A stretch of 13,870 bases of DNA from Methanocorpusculum sp. (GTDB lineage Archaea > Halobacteriota > Methanomicrobia > Methanomicrobiales > Methanocorpusculaceae), in the NCBI GenBank assembly GCA_030539595.1, contig JAUNXW010000025.1, positions 1-13,870 on the forward strand. Reading direction: 5' to 3'. This document shows, piece by piece, positions 1 through 6,051 of the stretch (position 1 is its first letter; each line of letters opens with the position of its first letter). The notes below the pieces were generated by a model. That model did no database searches. It saw only the letters and a program-made list of their open reading frames with translations, and was not told the DNA's origin. The position numbers and the translations under genes were made by a program.

Positions 1-6
1 ATATCG

Positions 7-29
7 CCTTTCCCCATTTCGGGGAAAGG
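7..29. repeat. Perfect 9-bp inverted repeat (hairpin), with the rest of the 1-217 leader region
   Basis: CCTTTCCCC (7-15) pairs perfectly with GGGGAAAGG (21-29) across a 5-base loop. A second, weaker stem, CTGAAG (87-92) with CTTCAG (112-117), encloses a GAGA/TCTC pair at 96-99 and 102-105. No U-tract follows the first stem on the plus strand, so a simple terminator reading is weak. It could be the 3' end or a processing hairpin of whatever lies before the window. Apart from these stems and a possible TATA box near 142, I see nothing else in bases 1-217. Short reading frames here look like noise. Confidence 0.5.
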
Positions 30-141
30 TTATGTGTGGTATGGTGGTGTATGAAAAAATTTCTGTCTGCTTGTTTTGTGTGTGTCCTGAAGCACGAGAT
101 TTCTCCCGATACTTCAGTGTATAGTATTTTTAACATTAAAG

Positions 142-149
142 AATATAAA
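142..149 (+). promoter_or_regulatory. Possible TATA box for the YgiQ-like gene
   Basis: AATATAAA resembles an archaeal TATA element. A transcript start about 26 bases downstream would give a leader of roughly 45 bases before the ATG at 218. No clear Shine-Dalgarno sequence precedes that ATG. A second AT-rich stretch, TTAATTATA near 200-208, is too close to the ATG to serve as a TATA box for it. Confidence 0.35.
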
Positions 150-217
150 CCTTCCTGAACAGAACAAAATCTCAATAGATACTTATCTGCCGCGCGTCAA
201 TTAATTATAGCAACAAA

Positions 218-2029
218 ATGCCGAACACCCAGCCGGAATATGTTCCGATTACCCGCGAAGAGCTGAAAAAAACAGGAGTAAAGAAGCCCGATATAGTTTT
301 GGTCTGCGCAGACGCCTACGTTGACCATCCGTCATTTGCAGCCGCGCTAATCTCACGCATGTTAATCTGGGCAGGATTTTCGGTAGCAATAATCTCGCAG
401 CCCGACTGGAAAGACAAGGAGGGAAACGATTTTAAAAAATTCGGAGAACCCAATCTCTTTTTTGCTGTTGTTCCGGGTATGGTCGACCCCATGATTAATG
501 CATATACACCGGCTCTGAAAAAAAGAAGTTCGGATGTATATTCTCCGGGCGGAAAACTCACGCGCCCGGAAAGAGTAACAATCGTTTACTCCAACCAGCT
601 CCACAGACTGTTTCCGCAGACACCGATTGTCATAGGCGGGGTTGAAGCAAGTCTTAGGAGATTTGCTCATTATGATTACTGGAGCGACACAATCCGCCGG
701 AGTATTTTAGCCGATGCGCCCGCTTCACTTCTTGTTTACGGAATGGGCGAATACACACTCATAGAAATTGCAAAAAGGCTTCGCTATGGCAAAAAAATAA
801 CCGAGATACGCGACATACCCGGAACATGCTGGGAGATGAGCGTTGCCGAGTTCAAAGAAAATCCGCCCGAAGGAATTATTCTTCCCGCATATCCTGATGT
901 CTGCGACAAACAAAAATTCGCTCTCGCTTCAAAATTAATTTTCAGCGAGTCTGGAATTTTAATACAGAGACACCCTAAGACCGTCATCGTTCAAAATCCA
1001 GCACAAAAACCGCTGACAACAAAGGAACTCGACAGAATTTATGACCTGCCCTACACAAGAAAACAGCACCCGCTGATTAAAGAAACCGTTCCCGCGCTTG
1101 CGCCAGTTCAGTTTTCAATAACAACTCACAGAGGGTGTCTTGGAAGCTGTTCGTTCTGCTCAATAGCTCTGCATCAGGGCAGGCAGATTGTTTCAAGAAG
1201 CGATGAATCTGTTCTGAAAGAAGCTGAGAGAATTTCTAAAATGAAGGAGTTCAAGGGCGTTATCTCAGACGTGGGAGGACCTTCCGCAAATATGTACGGC
1301 TGTTCCTGCAAAAAATGGAAAGATGGCGCTCCGTGTAAAGATAAAAGCTGTCTAACTTGTAAAAATCTCAAGAACGGAACAGAAAGACAACTTGAACTTC
1401 TCCGACGGATAAGAAAAATTCCGAAAGTGAAGCATGTGTTCATCAGTTCAGGTATAAGATACGACCTTATCCCCGATGATGAAGTCGGAGACGAGTATAT
1501 CCGCTCGCTTGTGAACTATTATATATCCGGTCATCTGAAAGTAGCGCCCGAACATATTTCTGAAAGGGTCACTCATTTGATGAATAAACCAGGAAAAGCA
1601 GAGTTCGATAAATTCAGAAAGCGCTTCGACAGTCTGCAGAAGGGAAAAGAAAAGAAGCAGTATCTTGTTCCTTATCTGATGTCGTCGCACCCGGGCTGCA
1701 GAATTGAGGATATGGTCGGTCTTGCTCTCTATCTTCGTGAAAATGATATGTACACCGAACAGGTTCAGGATTTTACACCGTCTCCAATGACTTTATCAAC
1801 TGCAATGTATTACACCGGTCTGAATCCAATATCGGGCGACAAAGTTTATGTCCCGCTCGGTTCGGAAAAAAGAATCCAACGTGCTTTACTGCAGTGGAAG
1901 GACTGGCATCAGTATGATTACGTTGTCTCGGGACTTTTGAAAGCGGGACGAAGCGATTTGATAGGCGACCTTGTTCCAAACAGGGGAATTCCCGAACTCA
2001 GGCCGAAGAGCAAAAAAAGGAAGAAGTAA
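218..2029 (+). CDS. YgiQ family (UPF0313) radical SAM protein
   Basis: This 603-residue protein carries the radical SAM cluster motif CLGSCSFC with cysteines at 307, 311 and 314, spaced CX3CX2C. It also has the segments typical of YgiQ: an N-terminal domain with GGVEASLRRFAHYDYWSD, and after the radical SAM motif a cysteine-rich stretch (C362, C364, C373, C378, C381) following NMYG. YgiQ proteins bind a 4Fe-4S cluster and S-adenosylmethionine. The reaction of the family is not established to my knowledge. The lysine-rich tail KSKKRKK ends directly against the convergent cmk gene with no intergenic base. The ATG at 218 is the most upstream plausible start. The protein is shorter than E. coli YgiQ, which is over 700 residues, but appears complete. 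Family call is firm; function unknown. Confidence 0.9.
   Translation: MPNTQPEYVPITREELKKTGVKKPDIVLVCADAYVDHPSFAAALISRMLIWAGFSVAIISQPDWKDKEGNDFKKFGEPNLFFAVVPGMVDPMINAYTPALKKRSSDVYSPGGKLTRPERVTIVYSNQLHRLFPQTPIVIGGVEASLRRFAHYDYWSDTIRRSILADAPASLLVYGMGEYTLIEIAKRLRYGKKITEIRDIPGTCWEMSVAEFKENPPEGIILPAYPDVCDKQKFALASKLIFSESGILIQRHPKTVIVQNPAQKPLTTKELDRIYDLPYTRKQHPLIKETVPALAPVQFSITTHRGCLGSCSFCSIALHQGRQIVSRSDESVLKEAERISKMKEFKGVISDVGGPSANMYGCSCKKWKDGAPCKDKSCLTCKNLKNGTERQLELLRRIRKIPKVKHVFISSGIRYDLIPDDEVGDEYIRSLVNYYISGHLKVAPEHISERVTHLMNKPGKAEFDKFRKRFDSLQKGKEKKQYLVPYLMSSHPGCRIEDMVGLALYLRENDMYTEQVQDFTPSPMTLSTAMYYTGLNPISGDKVYVPLGSEKRIQRALLQWKDWHQYDYVVSGLLKAGRSDLIGDLVPNRGIPELRPKSKKRKK
2012..2018 (-). terminator. 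U-tract terminator for the cmk operon, inside the ygiQ 3' end
   Basis: Read on the minus strand this is a run of seven T beginning 11 bases after the cmk stop codon. Archaeal transcription commonly ends at such U-tracts without a hairpin. The same bases encode lysines of the tail of the convergent YgiQ-like protein. Confidence 0.45.
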
Positions 2030-2557
2030 TTATTTTTTCAGTGAATTAACTGCGGTCTCAATTACCGCATAAAGTTCATCGACACCGAAAGTTTCCGAGC
2101 TTATGACAATATCATACGGAGAATAATCTGCGATGTCGATATTATAGTATTCCATATATCTTCCGGCTTCGCATTTTTCGCGCTCAATAGTCAGATTGTA
2201 AGCTTCTTCAACTGTTCTGTTCTCGCGCTCGGCAATTCTTTCCGAGCGGCATTTTTCGGATGCATAAAGATAGACTTTCAGGTCGGCATTTTCAACCATC
2301 CAGCCTGCAAGTCTTCCTTCGATAATAATATCGTCTGACTCCTCACCGATTTTTTTCTGGCTGGCATCGATATCTTTGTCGATTTCCGGATTCTGTTTGG
2401 CAAGTCTTCCGAAATCGGCAAGTTCCATATTGCGCTCTTTGGCAAGAGCGCGGAAAACTTCTCCGGCGGATACATATTTGAAACCGAATTTATCGGCAAT
2501 GCGTCTGCCCAGAGTTGTTGTTCCTGAGCCGGGTGAGCCGCTGATTGTTATTCTCAA
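2030..2557 (-). CDS. cmk: Archaeal (d)CMP kinase, cytidylate kinase
   Basis: The product phosphorylates CMP and dCMP with ATP in the cytosol. It has 175 residues, with the P-loop GSPGSGTTT at residues 7-15, followed by the substrate region YVSAGEVFR and the segment IIIEGRLAGWM. This matches the short archaeal type of the enzyme. The start is TTG: the preceding in-frame codon is the TGA of the upstream DUF106 gene, and the P-loop begins only six residues in, so no other start fits. A GGAGG ribosome site at 2565-2569 sits seven bases before the TTG, inside the upstream gene, suggesting translational coupling. It is third in the adkA - DUF106 - cmk operon, an order I recall from many euryarchaea near ribosomal protein genes, though no ribosomal genes lie here. 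Confidence 0.93.
   Translation of the reverse strand: MRITISGSPGSGTTTLGRRIADKFGFKYVSAGEVFRALAKERNMELADFGRLAKQNPEIDKDIDASQKKIGEESDDIIIEGRLAGWMVENADLKVYLYASEKCRSERIAERENRTVEEAYNLTIEREKCEAGRYMEYYNIDIADYSPYDIVISSETFGVDELYAVIETAVNSLKK
2033..2038 (+). terminator. U-tract terminator for the ygiQ-like gene, inside the cmk 3' end
   Basis: Six T lie just past the TAA stop at 2027-2029. On the other strand the same bases encode the terminal lysines of cytidylate kinase. It is a candidate archaeal oligo-U terminator. Confidence 0.4.
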
Positions 2558-3193
2558 TCAGACGCCTCCGATATTGAGGGCTTTCCTGATTACCTGCGAC
2601 ATAACAAGTGAGCAGATAAGATACCAGAGAATCCAGAACGGGAAAAATCCGAGATAGACATCGAAGTAAGAGGTCAGTCCCGCGAAAGGAATTACAATTG
2701 CGGTTGAAAGGTTCGGGTCTGCAAGAGTTACGGCTTTTGCCGGGATGTGTTCAATGAGCCAGAAAAACACAGGGACTGTCAGAACAAGAATGTATGCCAT
2801 AGGCTTGAACTGGTCTTTGGTTGTCTCCATCTGTTCTGCCATCATTGCCTGCTGTCTTGCCTGCATCTTTTTGATGAGTTTTTCGTCGCCGGAAAGCTGA
2901 GCTTCACGGAATTTCTTGTTGAACTCCTTCATCTTTTCCTGATTCTCATTCATCTTCTCATAGTTCATTGTGTATTTCTGAATGAGAGCCGAGTAAAAAC
3001 CCGTGATTGTTGCAAGAATCAGAACAAGTGCAAAGAAGGGAAGACCGAGAGCCGCAAAAGGACCTATTACAATATCCACAACTCCCGAAATTACCTGGCG
3101 CGCCCACTGCCATTGATATAGAAGCATCATGCCGAAAACTACGGCAAGAGCTATATACATACTGTATTTTTTCTTGAATGTGGCAAAATCCAT
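2558..3193 (-). CDS. DUF106 / EMC3-TMCO1 family membrane protein (archaeal YidC-like insertase)
   Basis: This 211-residue membrane protein has hydrophobic segments near residues 12-28, 47-68, 131-150 and 182-205. Between the second and third lies a long charged, methionine- and glutamine-rich stretch (about 74-128) that should form a cytosolic coiled coil. This is the layout of archaeal DUF106 proteins, relatives of Oxa1/YidC/EMC3/TMCO1, which help insert membrane proteins beside the Sec translocon. The insertase role here rests on family membership. The ATG at 3193 is preceded by GAGGTA (3201-3206), seven bases away and overlapping the adkA stop. The gene is followed directly, in the same frame, by cmk. 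Confidence 0.9.
   Translation of the reverse strand: MDFATFKKKYSMYIALAVVFGMMLLYQWQWARQVISGVVDIVIGPFAALGLPFFALVLILATITGFYSALIQKYTMNYEKMNENQEKMKEFNKKFREAQLSGDEKLIKKMQARQQAMMAEQMETTKDQFKPMAYILVLTVPVFFWLIEHIPAKAVTLADPNLSTAIVIPFAGLTSYFDVYLGFFPFWILWYLICSLVMSQVIRKALNIGGV
2565..2569 (-). promoter_or_regulatory. Ribosome binding site GGAGG fixing the TTG start of cmk
   Basis: On the minus strand GGAGG lies seven bases before the TTG at 2557-2555 and within the last codons of the DUF106 gene. Its spacing supports the non-ATG start and suggests that ribosomes ending DUF106 reinitiate on cmk. Confidence 0.7.
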
Positions 3194-3199
3194 TAAAGA

Positions 3200-3772
3200 T
3201 TACCTCAGTGCAGCCGCAAGGTCTTCAACTGCTCTGTCAAGCAGGAAGTCTGCGTTTGTGATAATTTTAACTGTGCATCCGGTGAGCATTGAGTAAGCCG
3301 CCGCAAATGCACGGTTCATTTCCTGATGCTCGGCAATTGATTTTGAGCCTTCAACGTCTCTTACACGTGTTTCGTCAGAGAGTCTGCGGACTAAAATCTG
3401 GTCGTTGTCTGTTTCGACAAGGACAATTATGTCGGGCATAATAGCTGTAATTACCCATTCCGGCAATCCTGCGAGGTATCCGTTCGGCGTTTTTACGGAT
3501 GCGTGAGTGTCGACGATTACGTTTCCGTCGATTGCTGCGATTTTTTCAGCAGCTGTTTTCTGAAGTCTCTTCTGCTGAACACGGTCGAGTTTTCTCATCT
3601 GGTCGCGGTCGGTTACAAGTCCTTCTGCCTGCGCTACTTCAAACATGAAGCTTCCGAAGTTGAGGTTTTGGTATTTGACACCTTCTGCGGTTACTTTGTC
3701 AAATGCTGCGTTGATGACGGTTGTTTTTCCGACACCTGGAACGCCTGTGATGATTACTTTTTTGCCTGCCAT
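3200..3772 (-). CDS. adkA: Archaeal-type adenylate kinase (AdkA)
   Basis: The enzyme interconverts ATP and AMP with two ADP in the cytosol. The 190-residue protein has the P-loop GVPGVGKTT at residues 10-18, the segment NFGSFMFEVA that takes the place of the AMP-binding region, DTHASVKTPNGYLAGLP at about 88-104, and the arginine pair in LVRRLSDETRVRD. These are marks of the archaeal trimeric AdkA family rather than the bacterial lid-containing type. It is first in the operon with DUF106 and cmk: its stop lies six bases before the DUF106 start. The ATG at 3772 has a GGAG at 3784-3787, eleven bases upstream, somewhat far. A likely TATA box lies at 3826-3836. Confidence 0.93.
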   Translation of the reverse strand: MAGKKVIITGVPGVGKTTVINAAFDKVTAEGVKYQNLNFGSFMFEVAQAEGLVTDRDQMRKLDRVQQKRLQKTAAEKIAAIDGNVIVDTHASVKTPNGYLAGLPEWVITAIMPDIIVLVETDNDQILVRRLSDETRVRDVEGSKSIAEHQEMNRAFAAAYSMLTGCTVKIITNADFLLDRAVEDLAAALR

Positions 3773-3825
3773 TTTATTTCATTCTCCGTTTGAGAAATAA
3801 TATCTGTTAGGTTTGTCTGGTAGAG

Positions 3826-3836
3826 TAATAAATTAA
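3826..3836 (-). promoter_or_regulatory. TATA box for the adkA - DUF106 - cmk operon
   Basis: On the minus strand TTAATTTATTA fits the archaeal TATA consensus loosely. It predicts a transcript start near 3804 and a leader of about 30 bases carrying the GGAG at 3784-3787. The palindromic element at 3856-3909 lies just upstream of it. Confidence 0.45.
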
Positions 3837-3855
3837 CCGCCTTATGAGTTCGTCA

Positions 3856-3909
3856 GAGTTTGTCCAATCGTCATGTGAATCCGTTGGACAAGATCTATTG
3901 GATAGACTT
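3856..3909 (-). repeat. 54-bp palindromic element, internally deleted copy of the MITE-like family
   Basis: The left end GAGTTTGTCCAAT (3856-3868) and right end ATTGGATAGACTT (3897-3909) are inverted repeats matching at 10 of 13 positions. Bases 3861-3890 form the family's conserved 30-bp block, TGTCCAA to TTGGACA. They match the block at 4536-4565 in inverse orientation with one mismatch. Compared with the 159-bp copy at 8108-8266, the whole interior is missing. The element lies between the adkA promoter and that of the orphan gene at 3976. Confidence 0.6.
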
Positions 3910-3935
3910 GGAAAAAAACATCCGATGCCAACTCC

Positions 3936-3945
3936 GTATATTTTA
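3936..3945 (+). promoter_or_regulatory. TATA box for the orphan 135-residue gene
   Basis: GTATATTTTA is centred about 36 bases before the ATG at 3976. A transcript start near 3967 would give a leader of only about nine bases, common in this kind of archaeon. Confidence 0.45.
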
Positions 3946-3975
3946 TTGTCAATCAGCGCACATTGATTAATATAA

Positions 3976-4383
3976 ATGGTTTTTGTACCTGACGACCTTG
4001 CCTCACTTGCGGATGAACTGTATGAGAAATCTGAAGACGATGATTTTCGTCTTGCAGAATTAATCCGCGAACTTCCGAAAGAGACAGCTCTCAGGCTGTG
4101 TACGTCGAATCTTACCAACGCACTTCAGGTATATCTGTATGCGTTCAATGAAGAACCTGACATAGAAATTTACGAAAAACTTCTGCTTGAGCCGTCAAGC
4201 AGTTTATTGTATGGAATAAAACTTCAAACGATTGAACTTGCGGAGATTATTTTTGCGTTCGATTCAAAGTCGGGGCTGTTTTTTATCGGGGTATTCGACG
4301 GTGAAAAAGTTGTCGCGGCATATTCGGGAAGCGGAGCATACAAGGCTGCCGTGAAGTACGCGAAGGAAAACTGCGCCGAGTAG
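3976..4383 (+). CDS. Hypothetical protein, 135 residues, bracketed by inverted repeats
   Basis: I do not recognise this protein. It is soluble-looking and acidic, without a signal peptide or membrane segment. The N-terminal half (about 1-75) is rich in leucine and acidic residues and looks helical: two stretches, LASLADELYEKSEDDDFRLA and ELIRELPKETALRL, could form paired helices. The C-terminal half alternates hydrophobic strands (EIIFAFDSKSGLFFIGVFDG, then KVVAAYSGSG) and ends in a helix (AYKAAVKYAKENCAE). The gene has its own TATA box, a short leader and a following oligo-T run, so it is probably a real single-gene transcript. It is enclosed by two inverted 30-bp repeat blocks (3861-3890 and 4536-4565), which raises the possibility that it arrived with them. 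No function is proposed. Confidence 0.7.
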   Translation: MVFVPDDLASLADELYEKSEDDDFRLAELIRELPKETALRLCTSNLTNALQVYLYAFNEEPDIEIYEKLLLEPSSSLLYGIKLQTIELAEIIFAFDSKSGLFFIGVFDGEKVVAAYSGSGAYKAAVKYAKENCAE

Positions 4384-4384
4384 A

Positions 4385-4392
4385 TTTTTTTT
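4385..4392 (+). terminator. Oligo-T terminator after the orphan gene
   Basis: Eight consecutive T begin two bases after the TAG stop at 4381-4383. This fits an archaeal U-tract terminator. Confidence 0.55.
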
Positions 4393-4406
4393 GAGGAGTA
4401 ACAATA

Positions 4407-4570
4407 GAGGCTCTTCAATCGTATAATTTAATATTTAAATAAATTTGAAGTTGTATTCTGTTGGTTTTTAGATTATGTTGCGAGACACCTAAAAAGTCAG
4501 AGGAACAACAATACAACAATCTAAGCATCAAATTTTGTCCAACGGATTCACATAACGATTGGACATCTTC
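4407..4570 (+). mobile_element. 164-bp MITE-like non-coding element
   Basis: The first 41 bases align without gaps to the start of the element at 8108, with about 32 matches, including a shared ATATTTAAAT core. The right end, 4536-4565, differs from the block at 8232-8261 by one base in 30. The terminal inverted repeats, GAGGCTCTTCAAT and ATTGGACATCTTC, are degenerate. No open frame of note lies within it and no clear target duplication flanks it. Its right end spills into the in-frame extension upstream of the antiporter gene, which explains the misleading TTG at 4559. Confidence 0.6.
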
Positions 4571-4633
4571 TTAGAAATCCCCGACCAAATAAGAAAATAC
4601 TTTTCACCTCTCAGCACAAAACAAGAAGTAACT

Positions 4634-5917
4634 ATGTTGTTTGAGCTTCCGCTGTGGCTTCAGGAACTTTCCGGAACAATAGAATTTCAGATGAGCCTTC
4701 TCTTGTTCGTGGCTCTTGGAGGATACATTCTTGCAACAAGAATACATCAGTCAGCTGTTATCGGAGAAATTCTTGTCGGACTTGTTATAGGTCCAAGCGT
4801 TCTGGGGCTCATTCAGTACACGGATTTTGTCAGCGGCATTGCCACACTCGGCTCAATAATTCTGTTATTTGTCATAGGTTTTGAGTTCGAACTATCTGAT
4901 ATTACAAATTGGAGATATGCCGTCATCGCAACAATAGGAGTTGTCGTTCCCTGGATTGGCGGATACATTACAACGCTGTTTTTCGGAATGGACTTTTATT
5001 CGGCTCTCTTTATCGGAACAGCCATGACCGCAACAAGTATTGCCATAACCGCAAACGTTCTGCGCGAAATGGGAAAACTTCATCAGCCGTTTGCAAAAGC
5101 CATCATAGGCGCGGCTGTGATTGATGATATTTTGGGGTTGATTGTTCTCTCAATTTCGCAGGATTTGAGTGTCACGGGAAGTCTTATAGCATCAGACATT
5201 CTGTTTACAATTCTGAAAGCCTTCGGATTTGTAATTGTCGGAGCAATTGTCGGAATAAAATTAGTTCCGCTCCTTATAACAAAAATGGACAGTACAAAAA
5301 TTGCGAGACGCTTCCCTGAGTTTGTTTTTATCTTCGCTATGATGATTGCATTTTTCTATGCAATGTGTGCTGAGGCTGTGGGAATTTCAGCAATTGTCGG
5401 AGCATTTCTTGCGGGTGTGTGCGTGAACCGCGTGAGCCTTAAGCACAGTATGGACATAAAGTTAGGAGCTGAGTATCTGTATATTATCTTCGCGTCGATA
5501 TTTTTCGTGTCGCTTGGTATTATCGCGGATTTAAGTTATCTGACTGTTGATATGCTCGGATTTATCGGTATTCTTTGTATTGTGGCAATTATTACTAAGG
5601 TTGTGGGCTGCGGTCTTCCCGCAAAATTCATGGGTATGAATTGGCGTGATTCGCTTATGATTGGATTTGGTATGACGCCGAGGGGTGAGGTTGCGATGAT
5701 TGTCGGACTTATTGCGCTCAATCACTTCAGGGATTTGGCAGCCGCCGCAACGGATGCCGCACAAAAGGCTCTTTATCTTCAGCAGGGTAATGAACTGTTT
5801 ATCGCAATTGTCGTTGTGTCGCTTGTGACGACTATAATTGTTCCGCTTATCTACAAAGGAATATTTTTCAGAGGAGACGCTTCGTCAAAAGAAGCCTGTG
5901 AGGTAAACAAGAGCTGA
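4634..5917 (+). CDS. Na+/H+ antiporter, CPA2 (Kef/NapA-like) family
   Basis: The product should exchange sodium (or potassium) for protons across the cell membrane. From the ATG at 4634 it has 427 residues, about a dozen hydrophobic segments, and a short hydrophilic tail. Family marks are the GEILVGLVIGPSVLG motif, GTAMTATSIAITANVL, the paired aspartates of VIDDILGL (164-165), and GMTPRGEVAM (346-355). The double aspartate is the arrangement of electrogenic NapA/NhaA-type exchangers, so electrogenic Na+/2H+ exchange is my inference. No TrkA-N (RCK) domain is attached, unlike Kef proteins. The frame stays open back to 4559, but that stretch begins in the repeat element and has no ATG, so I chose 4634. 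The promoter is unclear: a weak AATACTTTT lies near 4595-4603. Confidence 0.88.
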   Translation: MLFELPLWLQELSGTIEFQMSLLLFVALGGYILATRIHQSAVIGEILVGLVIGPSVLGLIQYTDFVSGIATLGSIILLFVIGFEFELSDITNWRYAVIATIGVVVPWIGGYITTLFFGMDFYSALFIGTAMTATSIAITANVLREMGKLHQPFAKAIIGAAVIDDILGLIVLSISQDLSVTGSLIASDILFTILKAFGFVIVGAIVGIKLVPLLITKMDSTKIARRFPEFVFIFAMMIAFFYAMCAEAVGISAIVGAFLAGVCVNRVSLKHSMDIKLGAEYLYIIFASIFFVSLGIIADLSYLTVDMLGFIGILCIVAIITKVVGCGLPAKFMGMNWRDSLMIGFGMTPRGEVAMIVGLIALNHFRDLAAAATDAAQKALYLQQGNELFIAIVVVSLVTTIIVPLIYKGIFFRGDASSKEACEVNKS

Positions 5918-5919
5918 GA

Positions 5920-5931
5920 TTTTTTATTTTT
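5920..5931 (+). terminator. Oligo-T terminator after the antiporter gene
   Basis: Two T runs, six and five long and separated by one A, begin two bases after the TGA at 5915-5917. This fits an archaeal U-tract terminator. Confidence 0.55.
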
Positions 5932-6013
5932 AGGTACATTACGGCACTGAAAAGGATTCCTTAAGATTTTCTCAGAGGGATTTAATCACAGATTAACTGA
6001 CTGCTCATCAAAA

Positions 6014-6023
6014 GATTATATAA
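6014..6023 (+). promoter_or_regulatory. TATA box for the BMP-family gene
   Basis: GATTATATAA is a strong archaeal TATA element. Its spacing puts the transcript start near 6045, only about six bases before the ATG at 6052, so the mRNA is nearly leaderless. Confidence 0.6.
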
Positions 6024-6051
6024 CGTCTCCGAATAAATAGAAATATACTTC

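Noticed and set aside
51..158. 35-codon frame starting MKKFLSACFV, resembling a secretion signal
   Set aside because: The Shine-Dalgarno-like GGTGGTG touches the ATG, there is no TATA box at the right distance, and the rest has no protein-like pattern. An overlapping frame from 32 or 41 to 124 looks no better.
3807..4118. Minus-strand frame of 103 codons opposite the orphan gene
   Set aside because: It reads across a repeat element and the orphan gene's promoter, is rich in serine and arginine as shadow frames are, and has no start signals.
4559..4633. Longer antiporter start at the TTG at 4559
   Set aside because: The first bases belong to the repeat element, the extra 25 residues are hydrophilic and unlike the family N-terminus, and the ATG at 4634 precedes the first hydrophobic segment.
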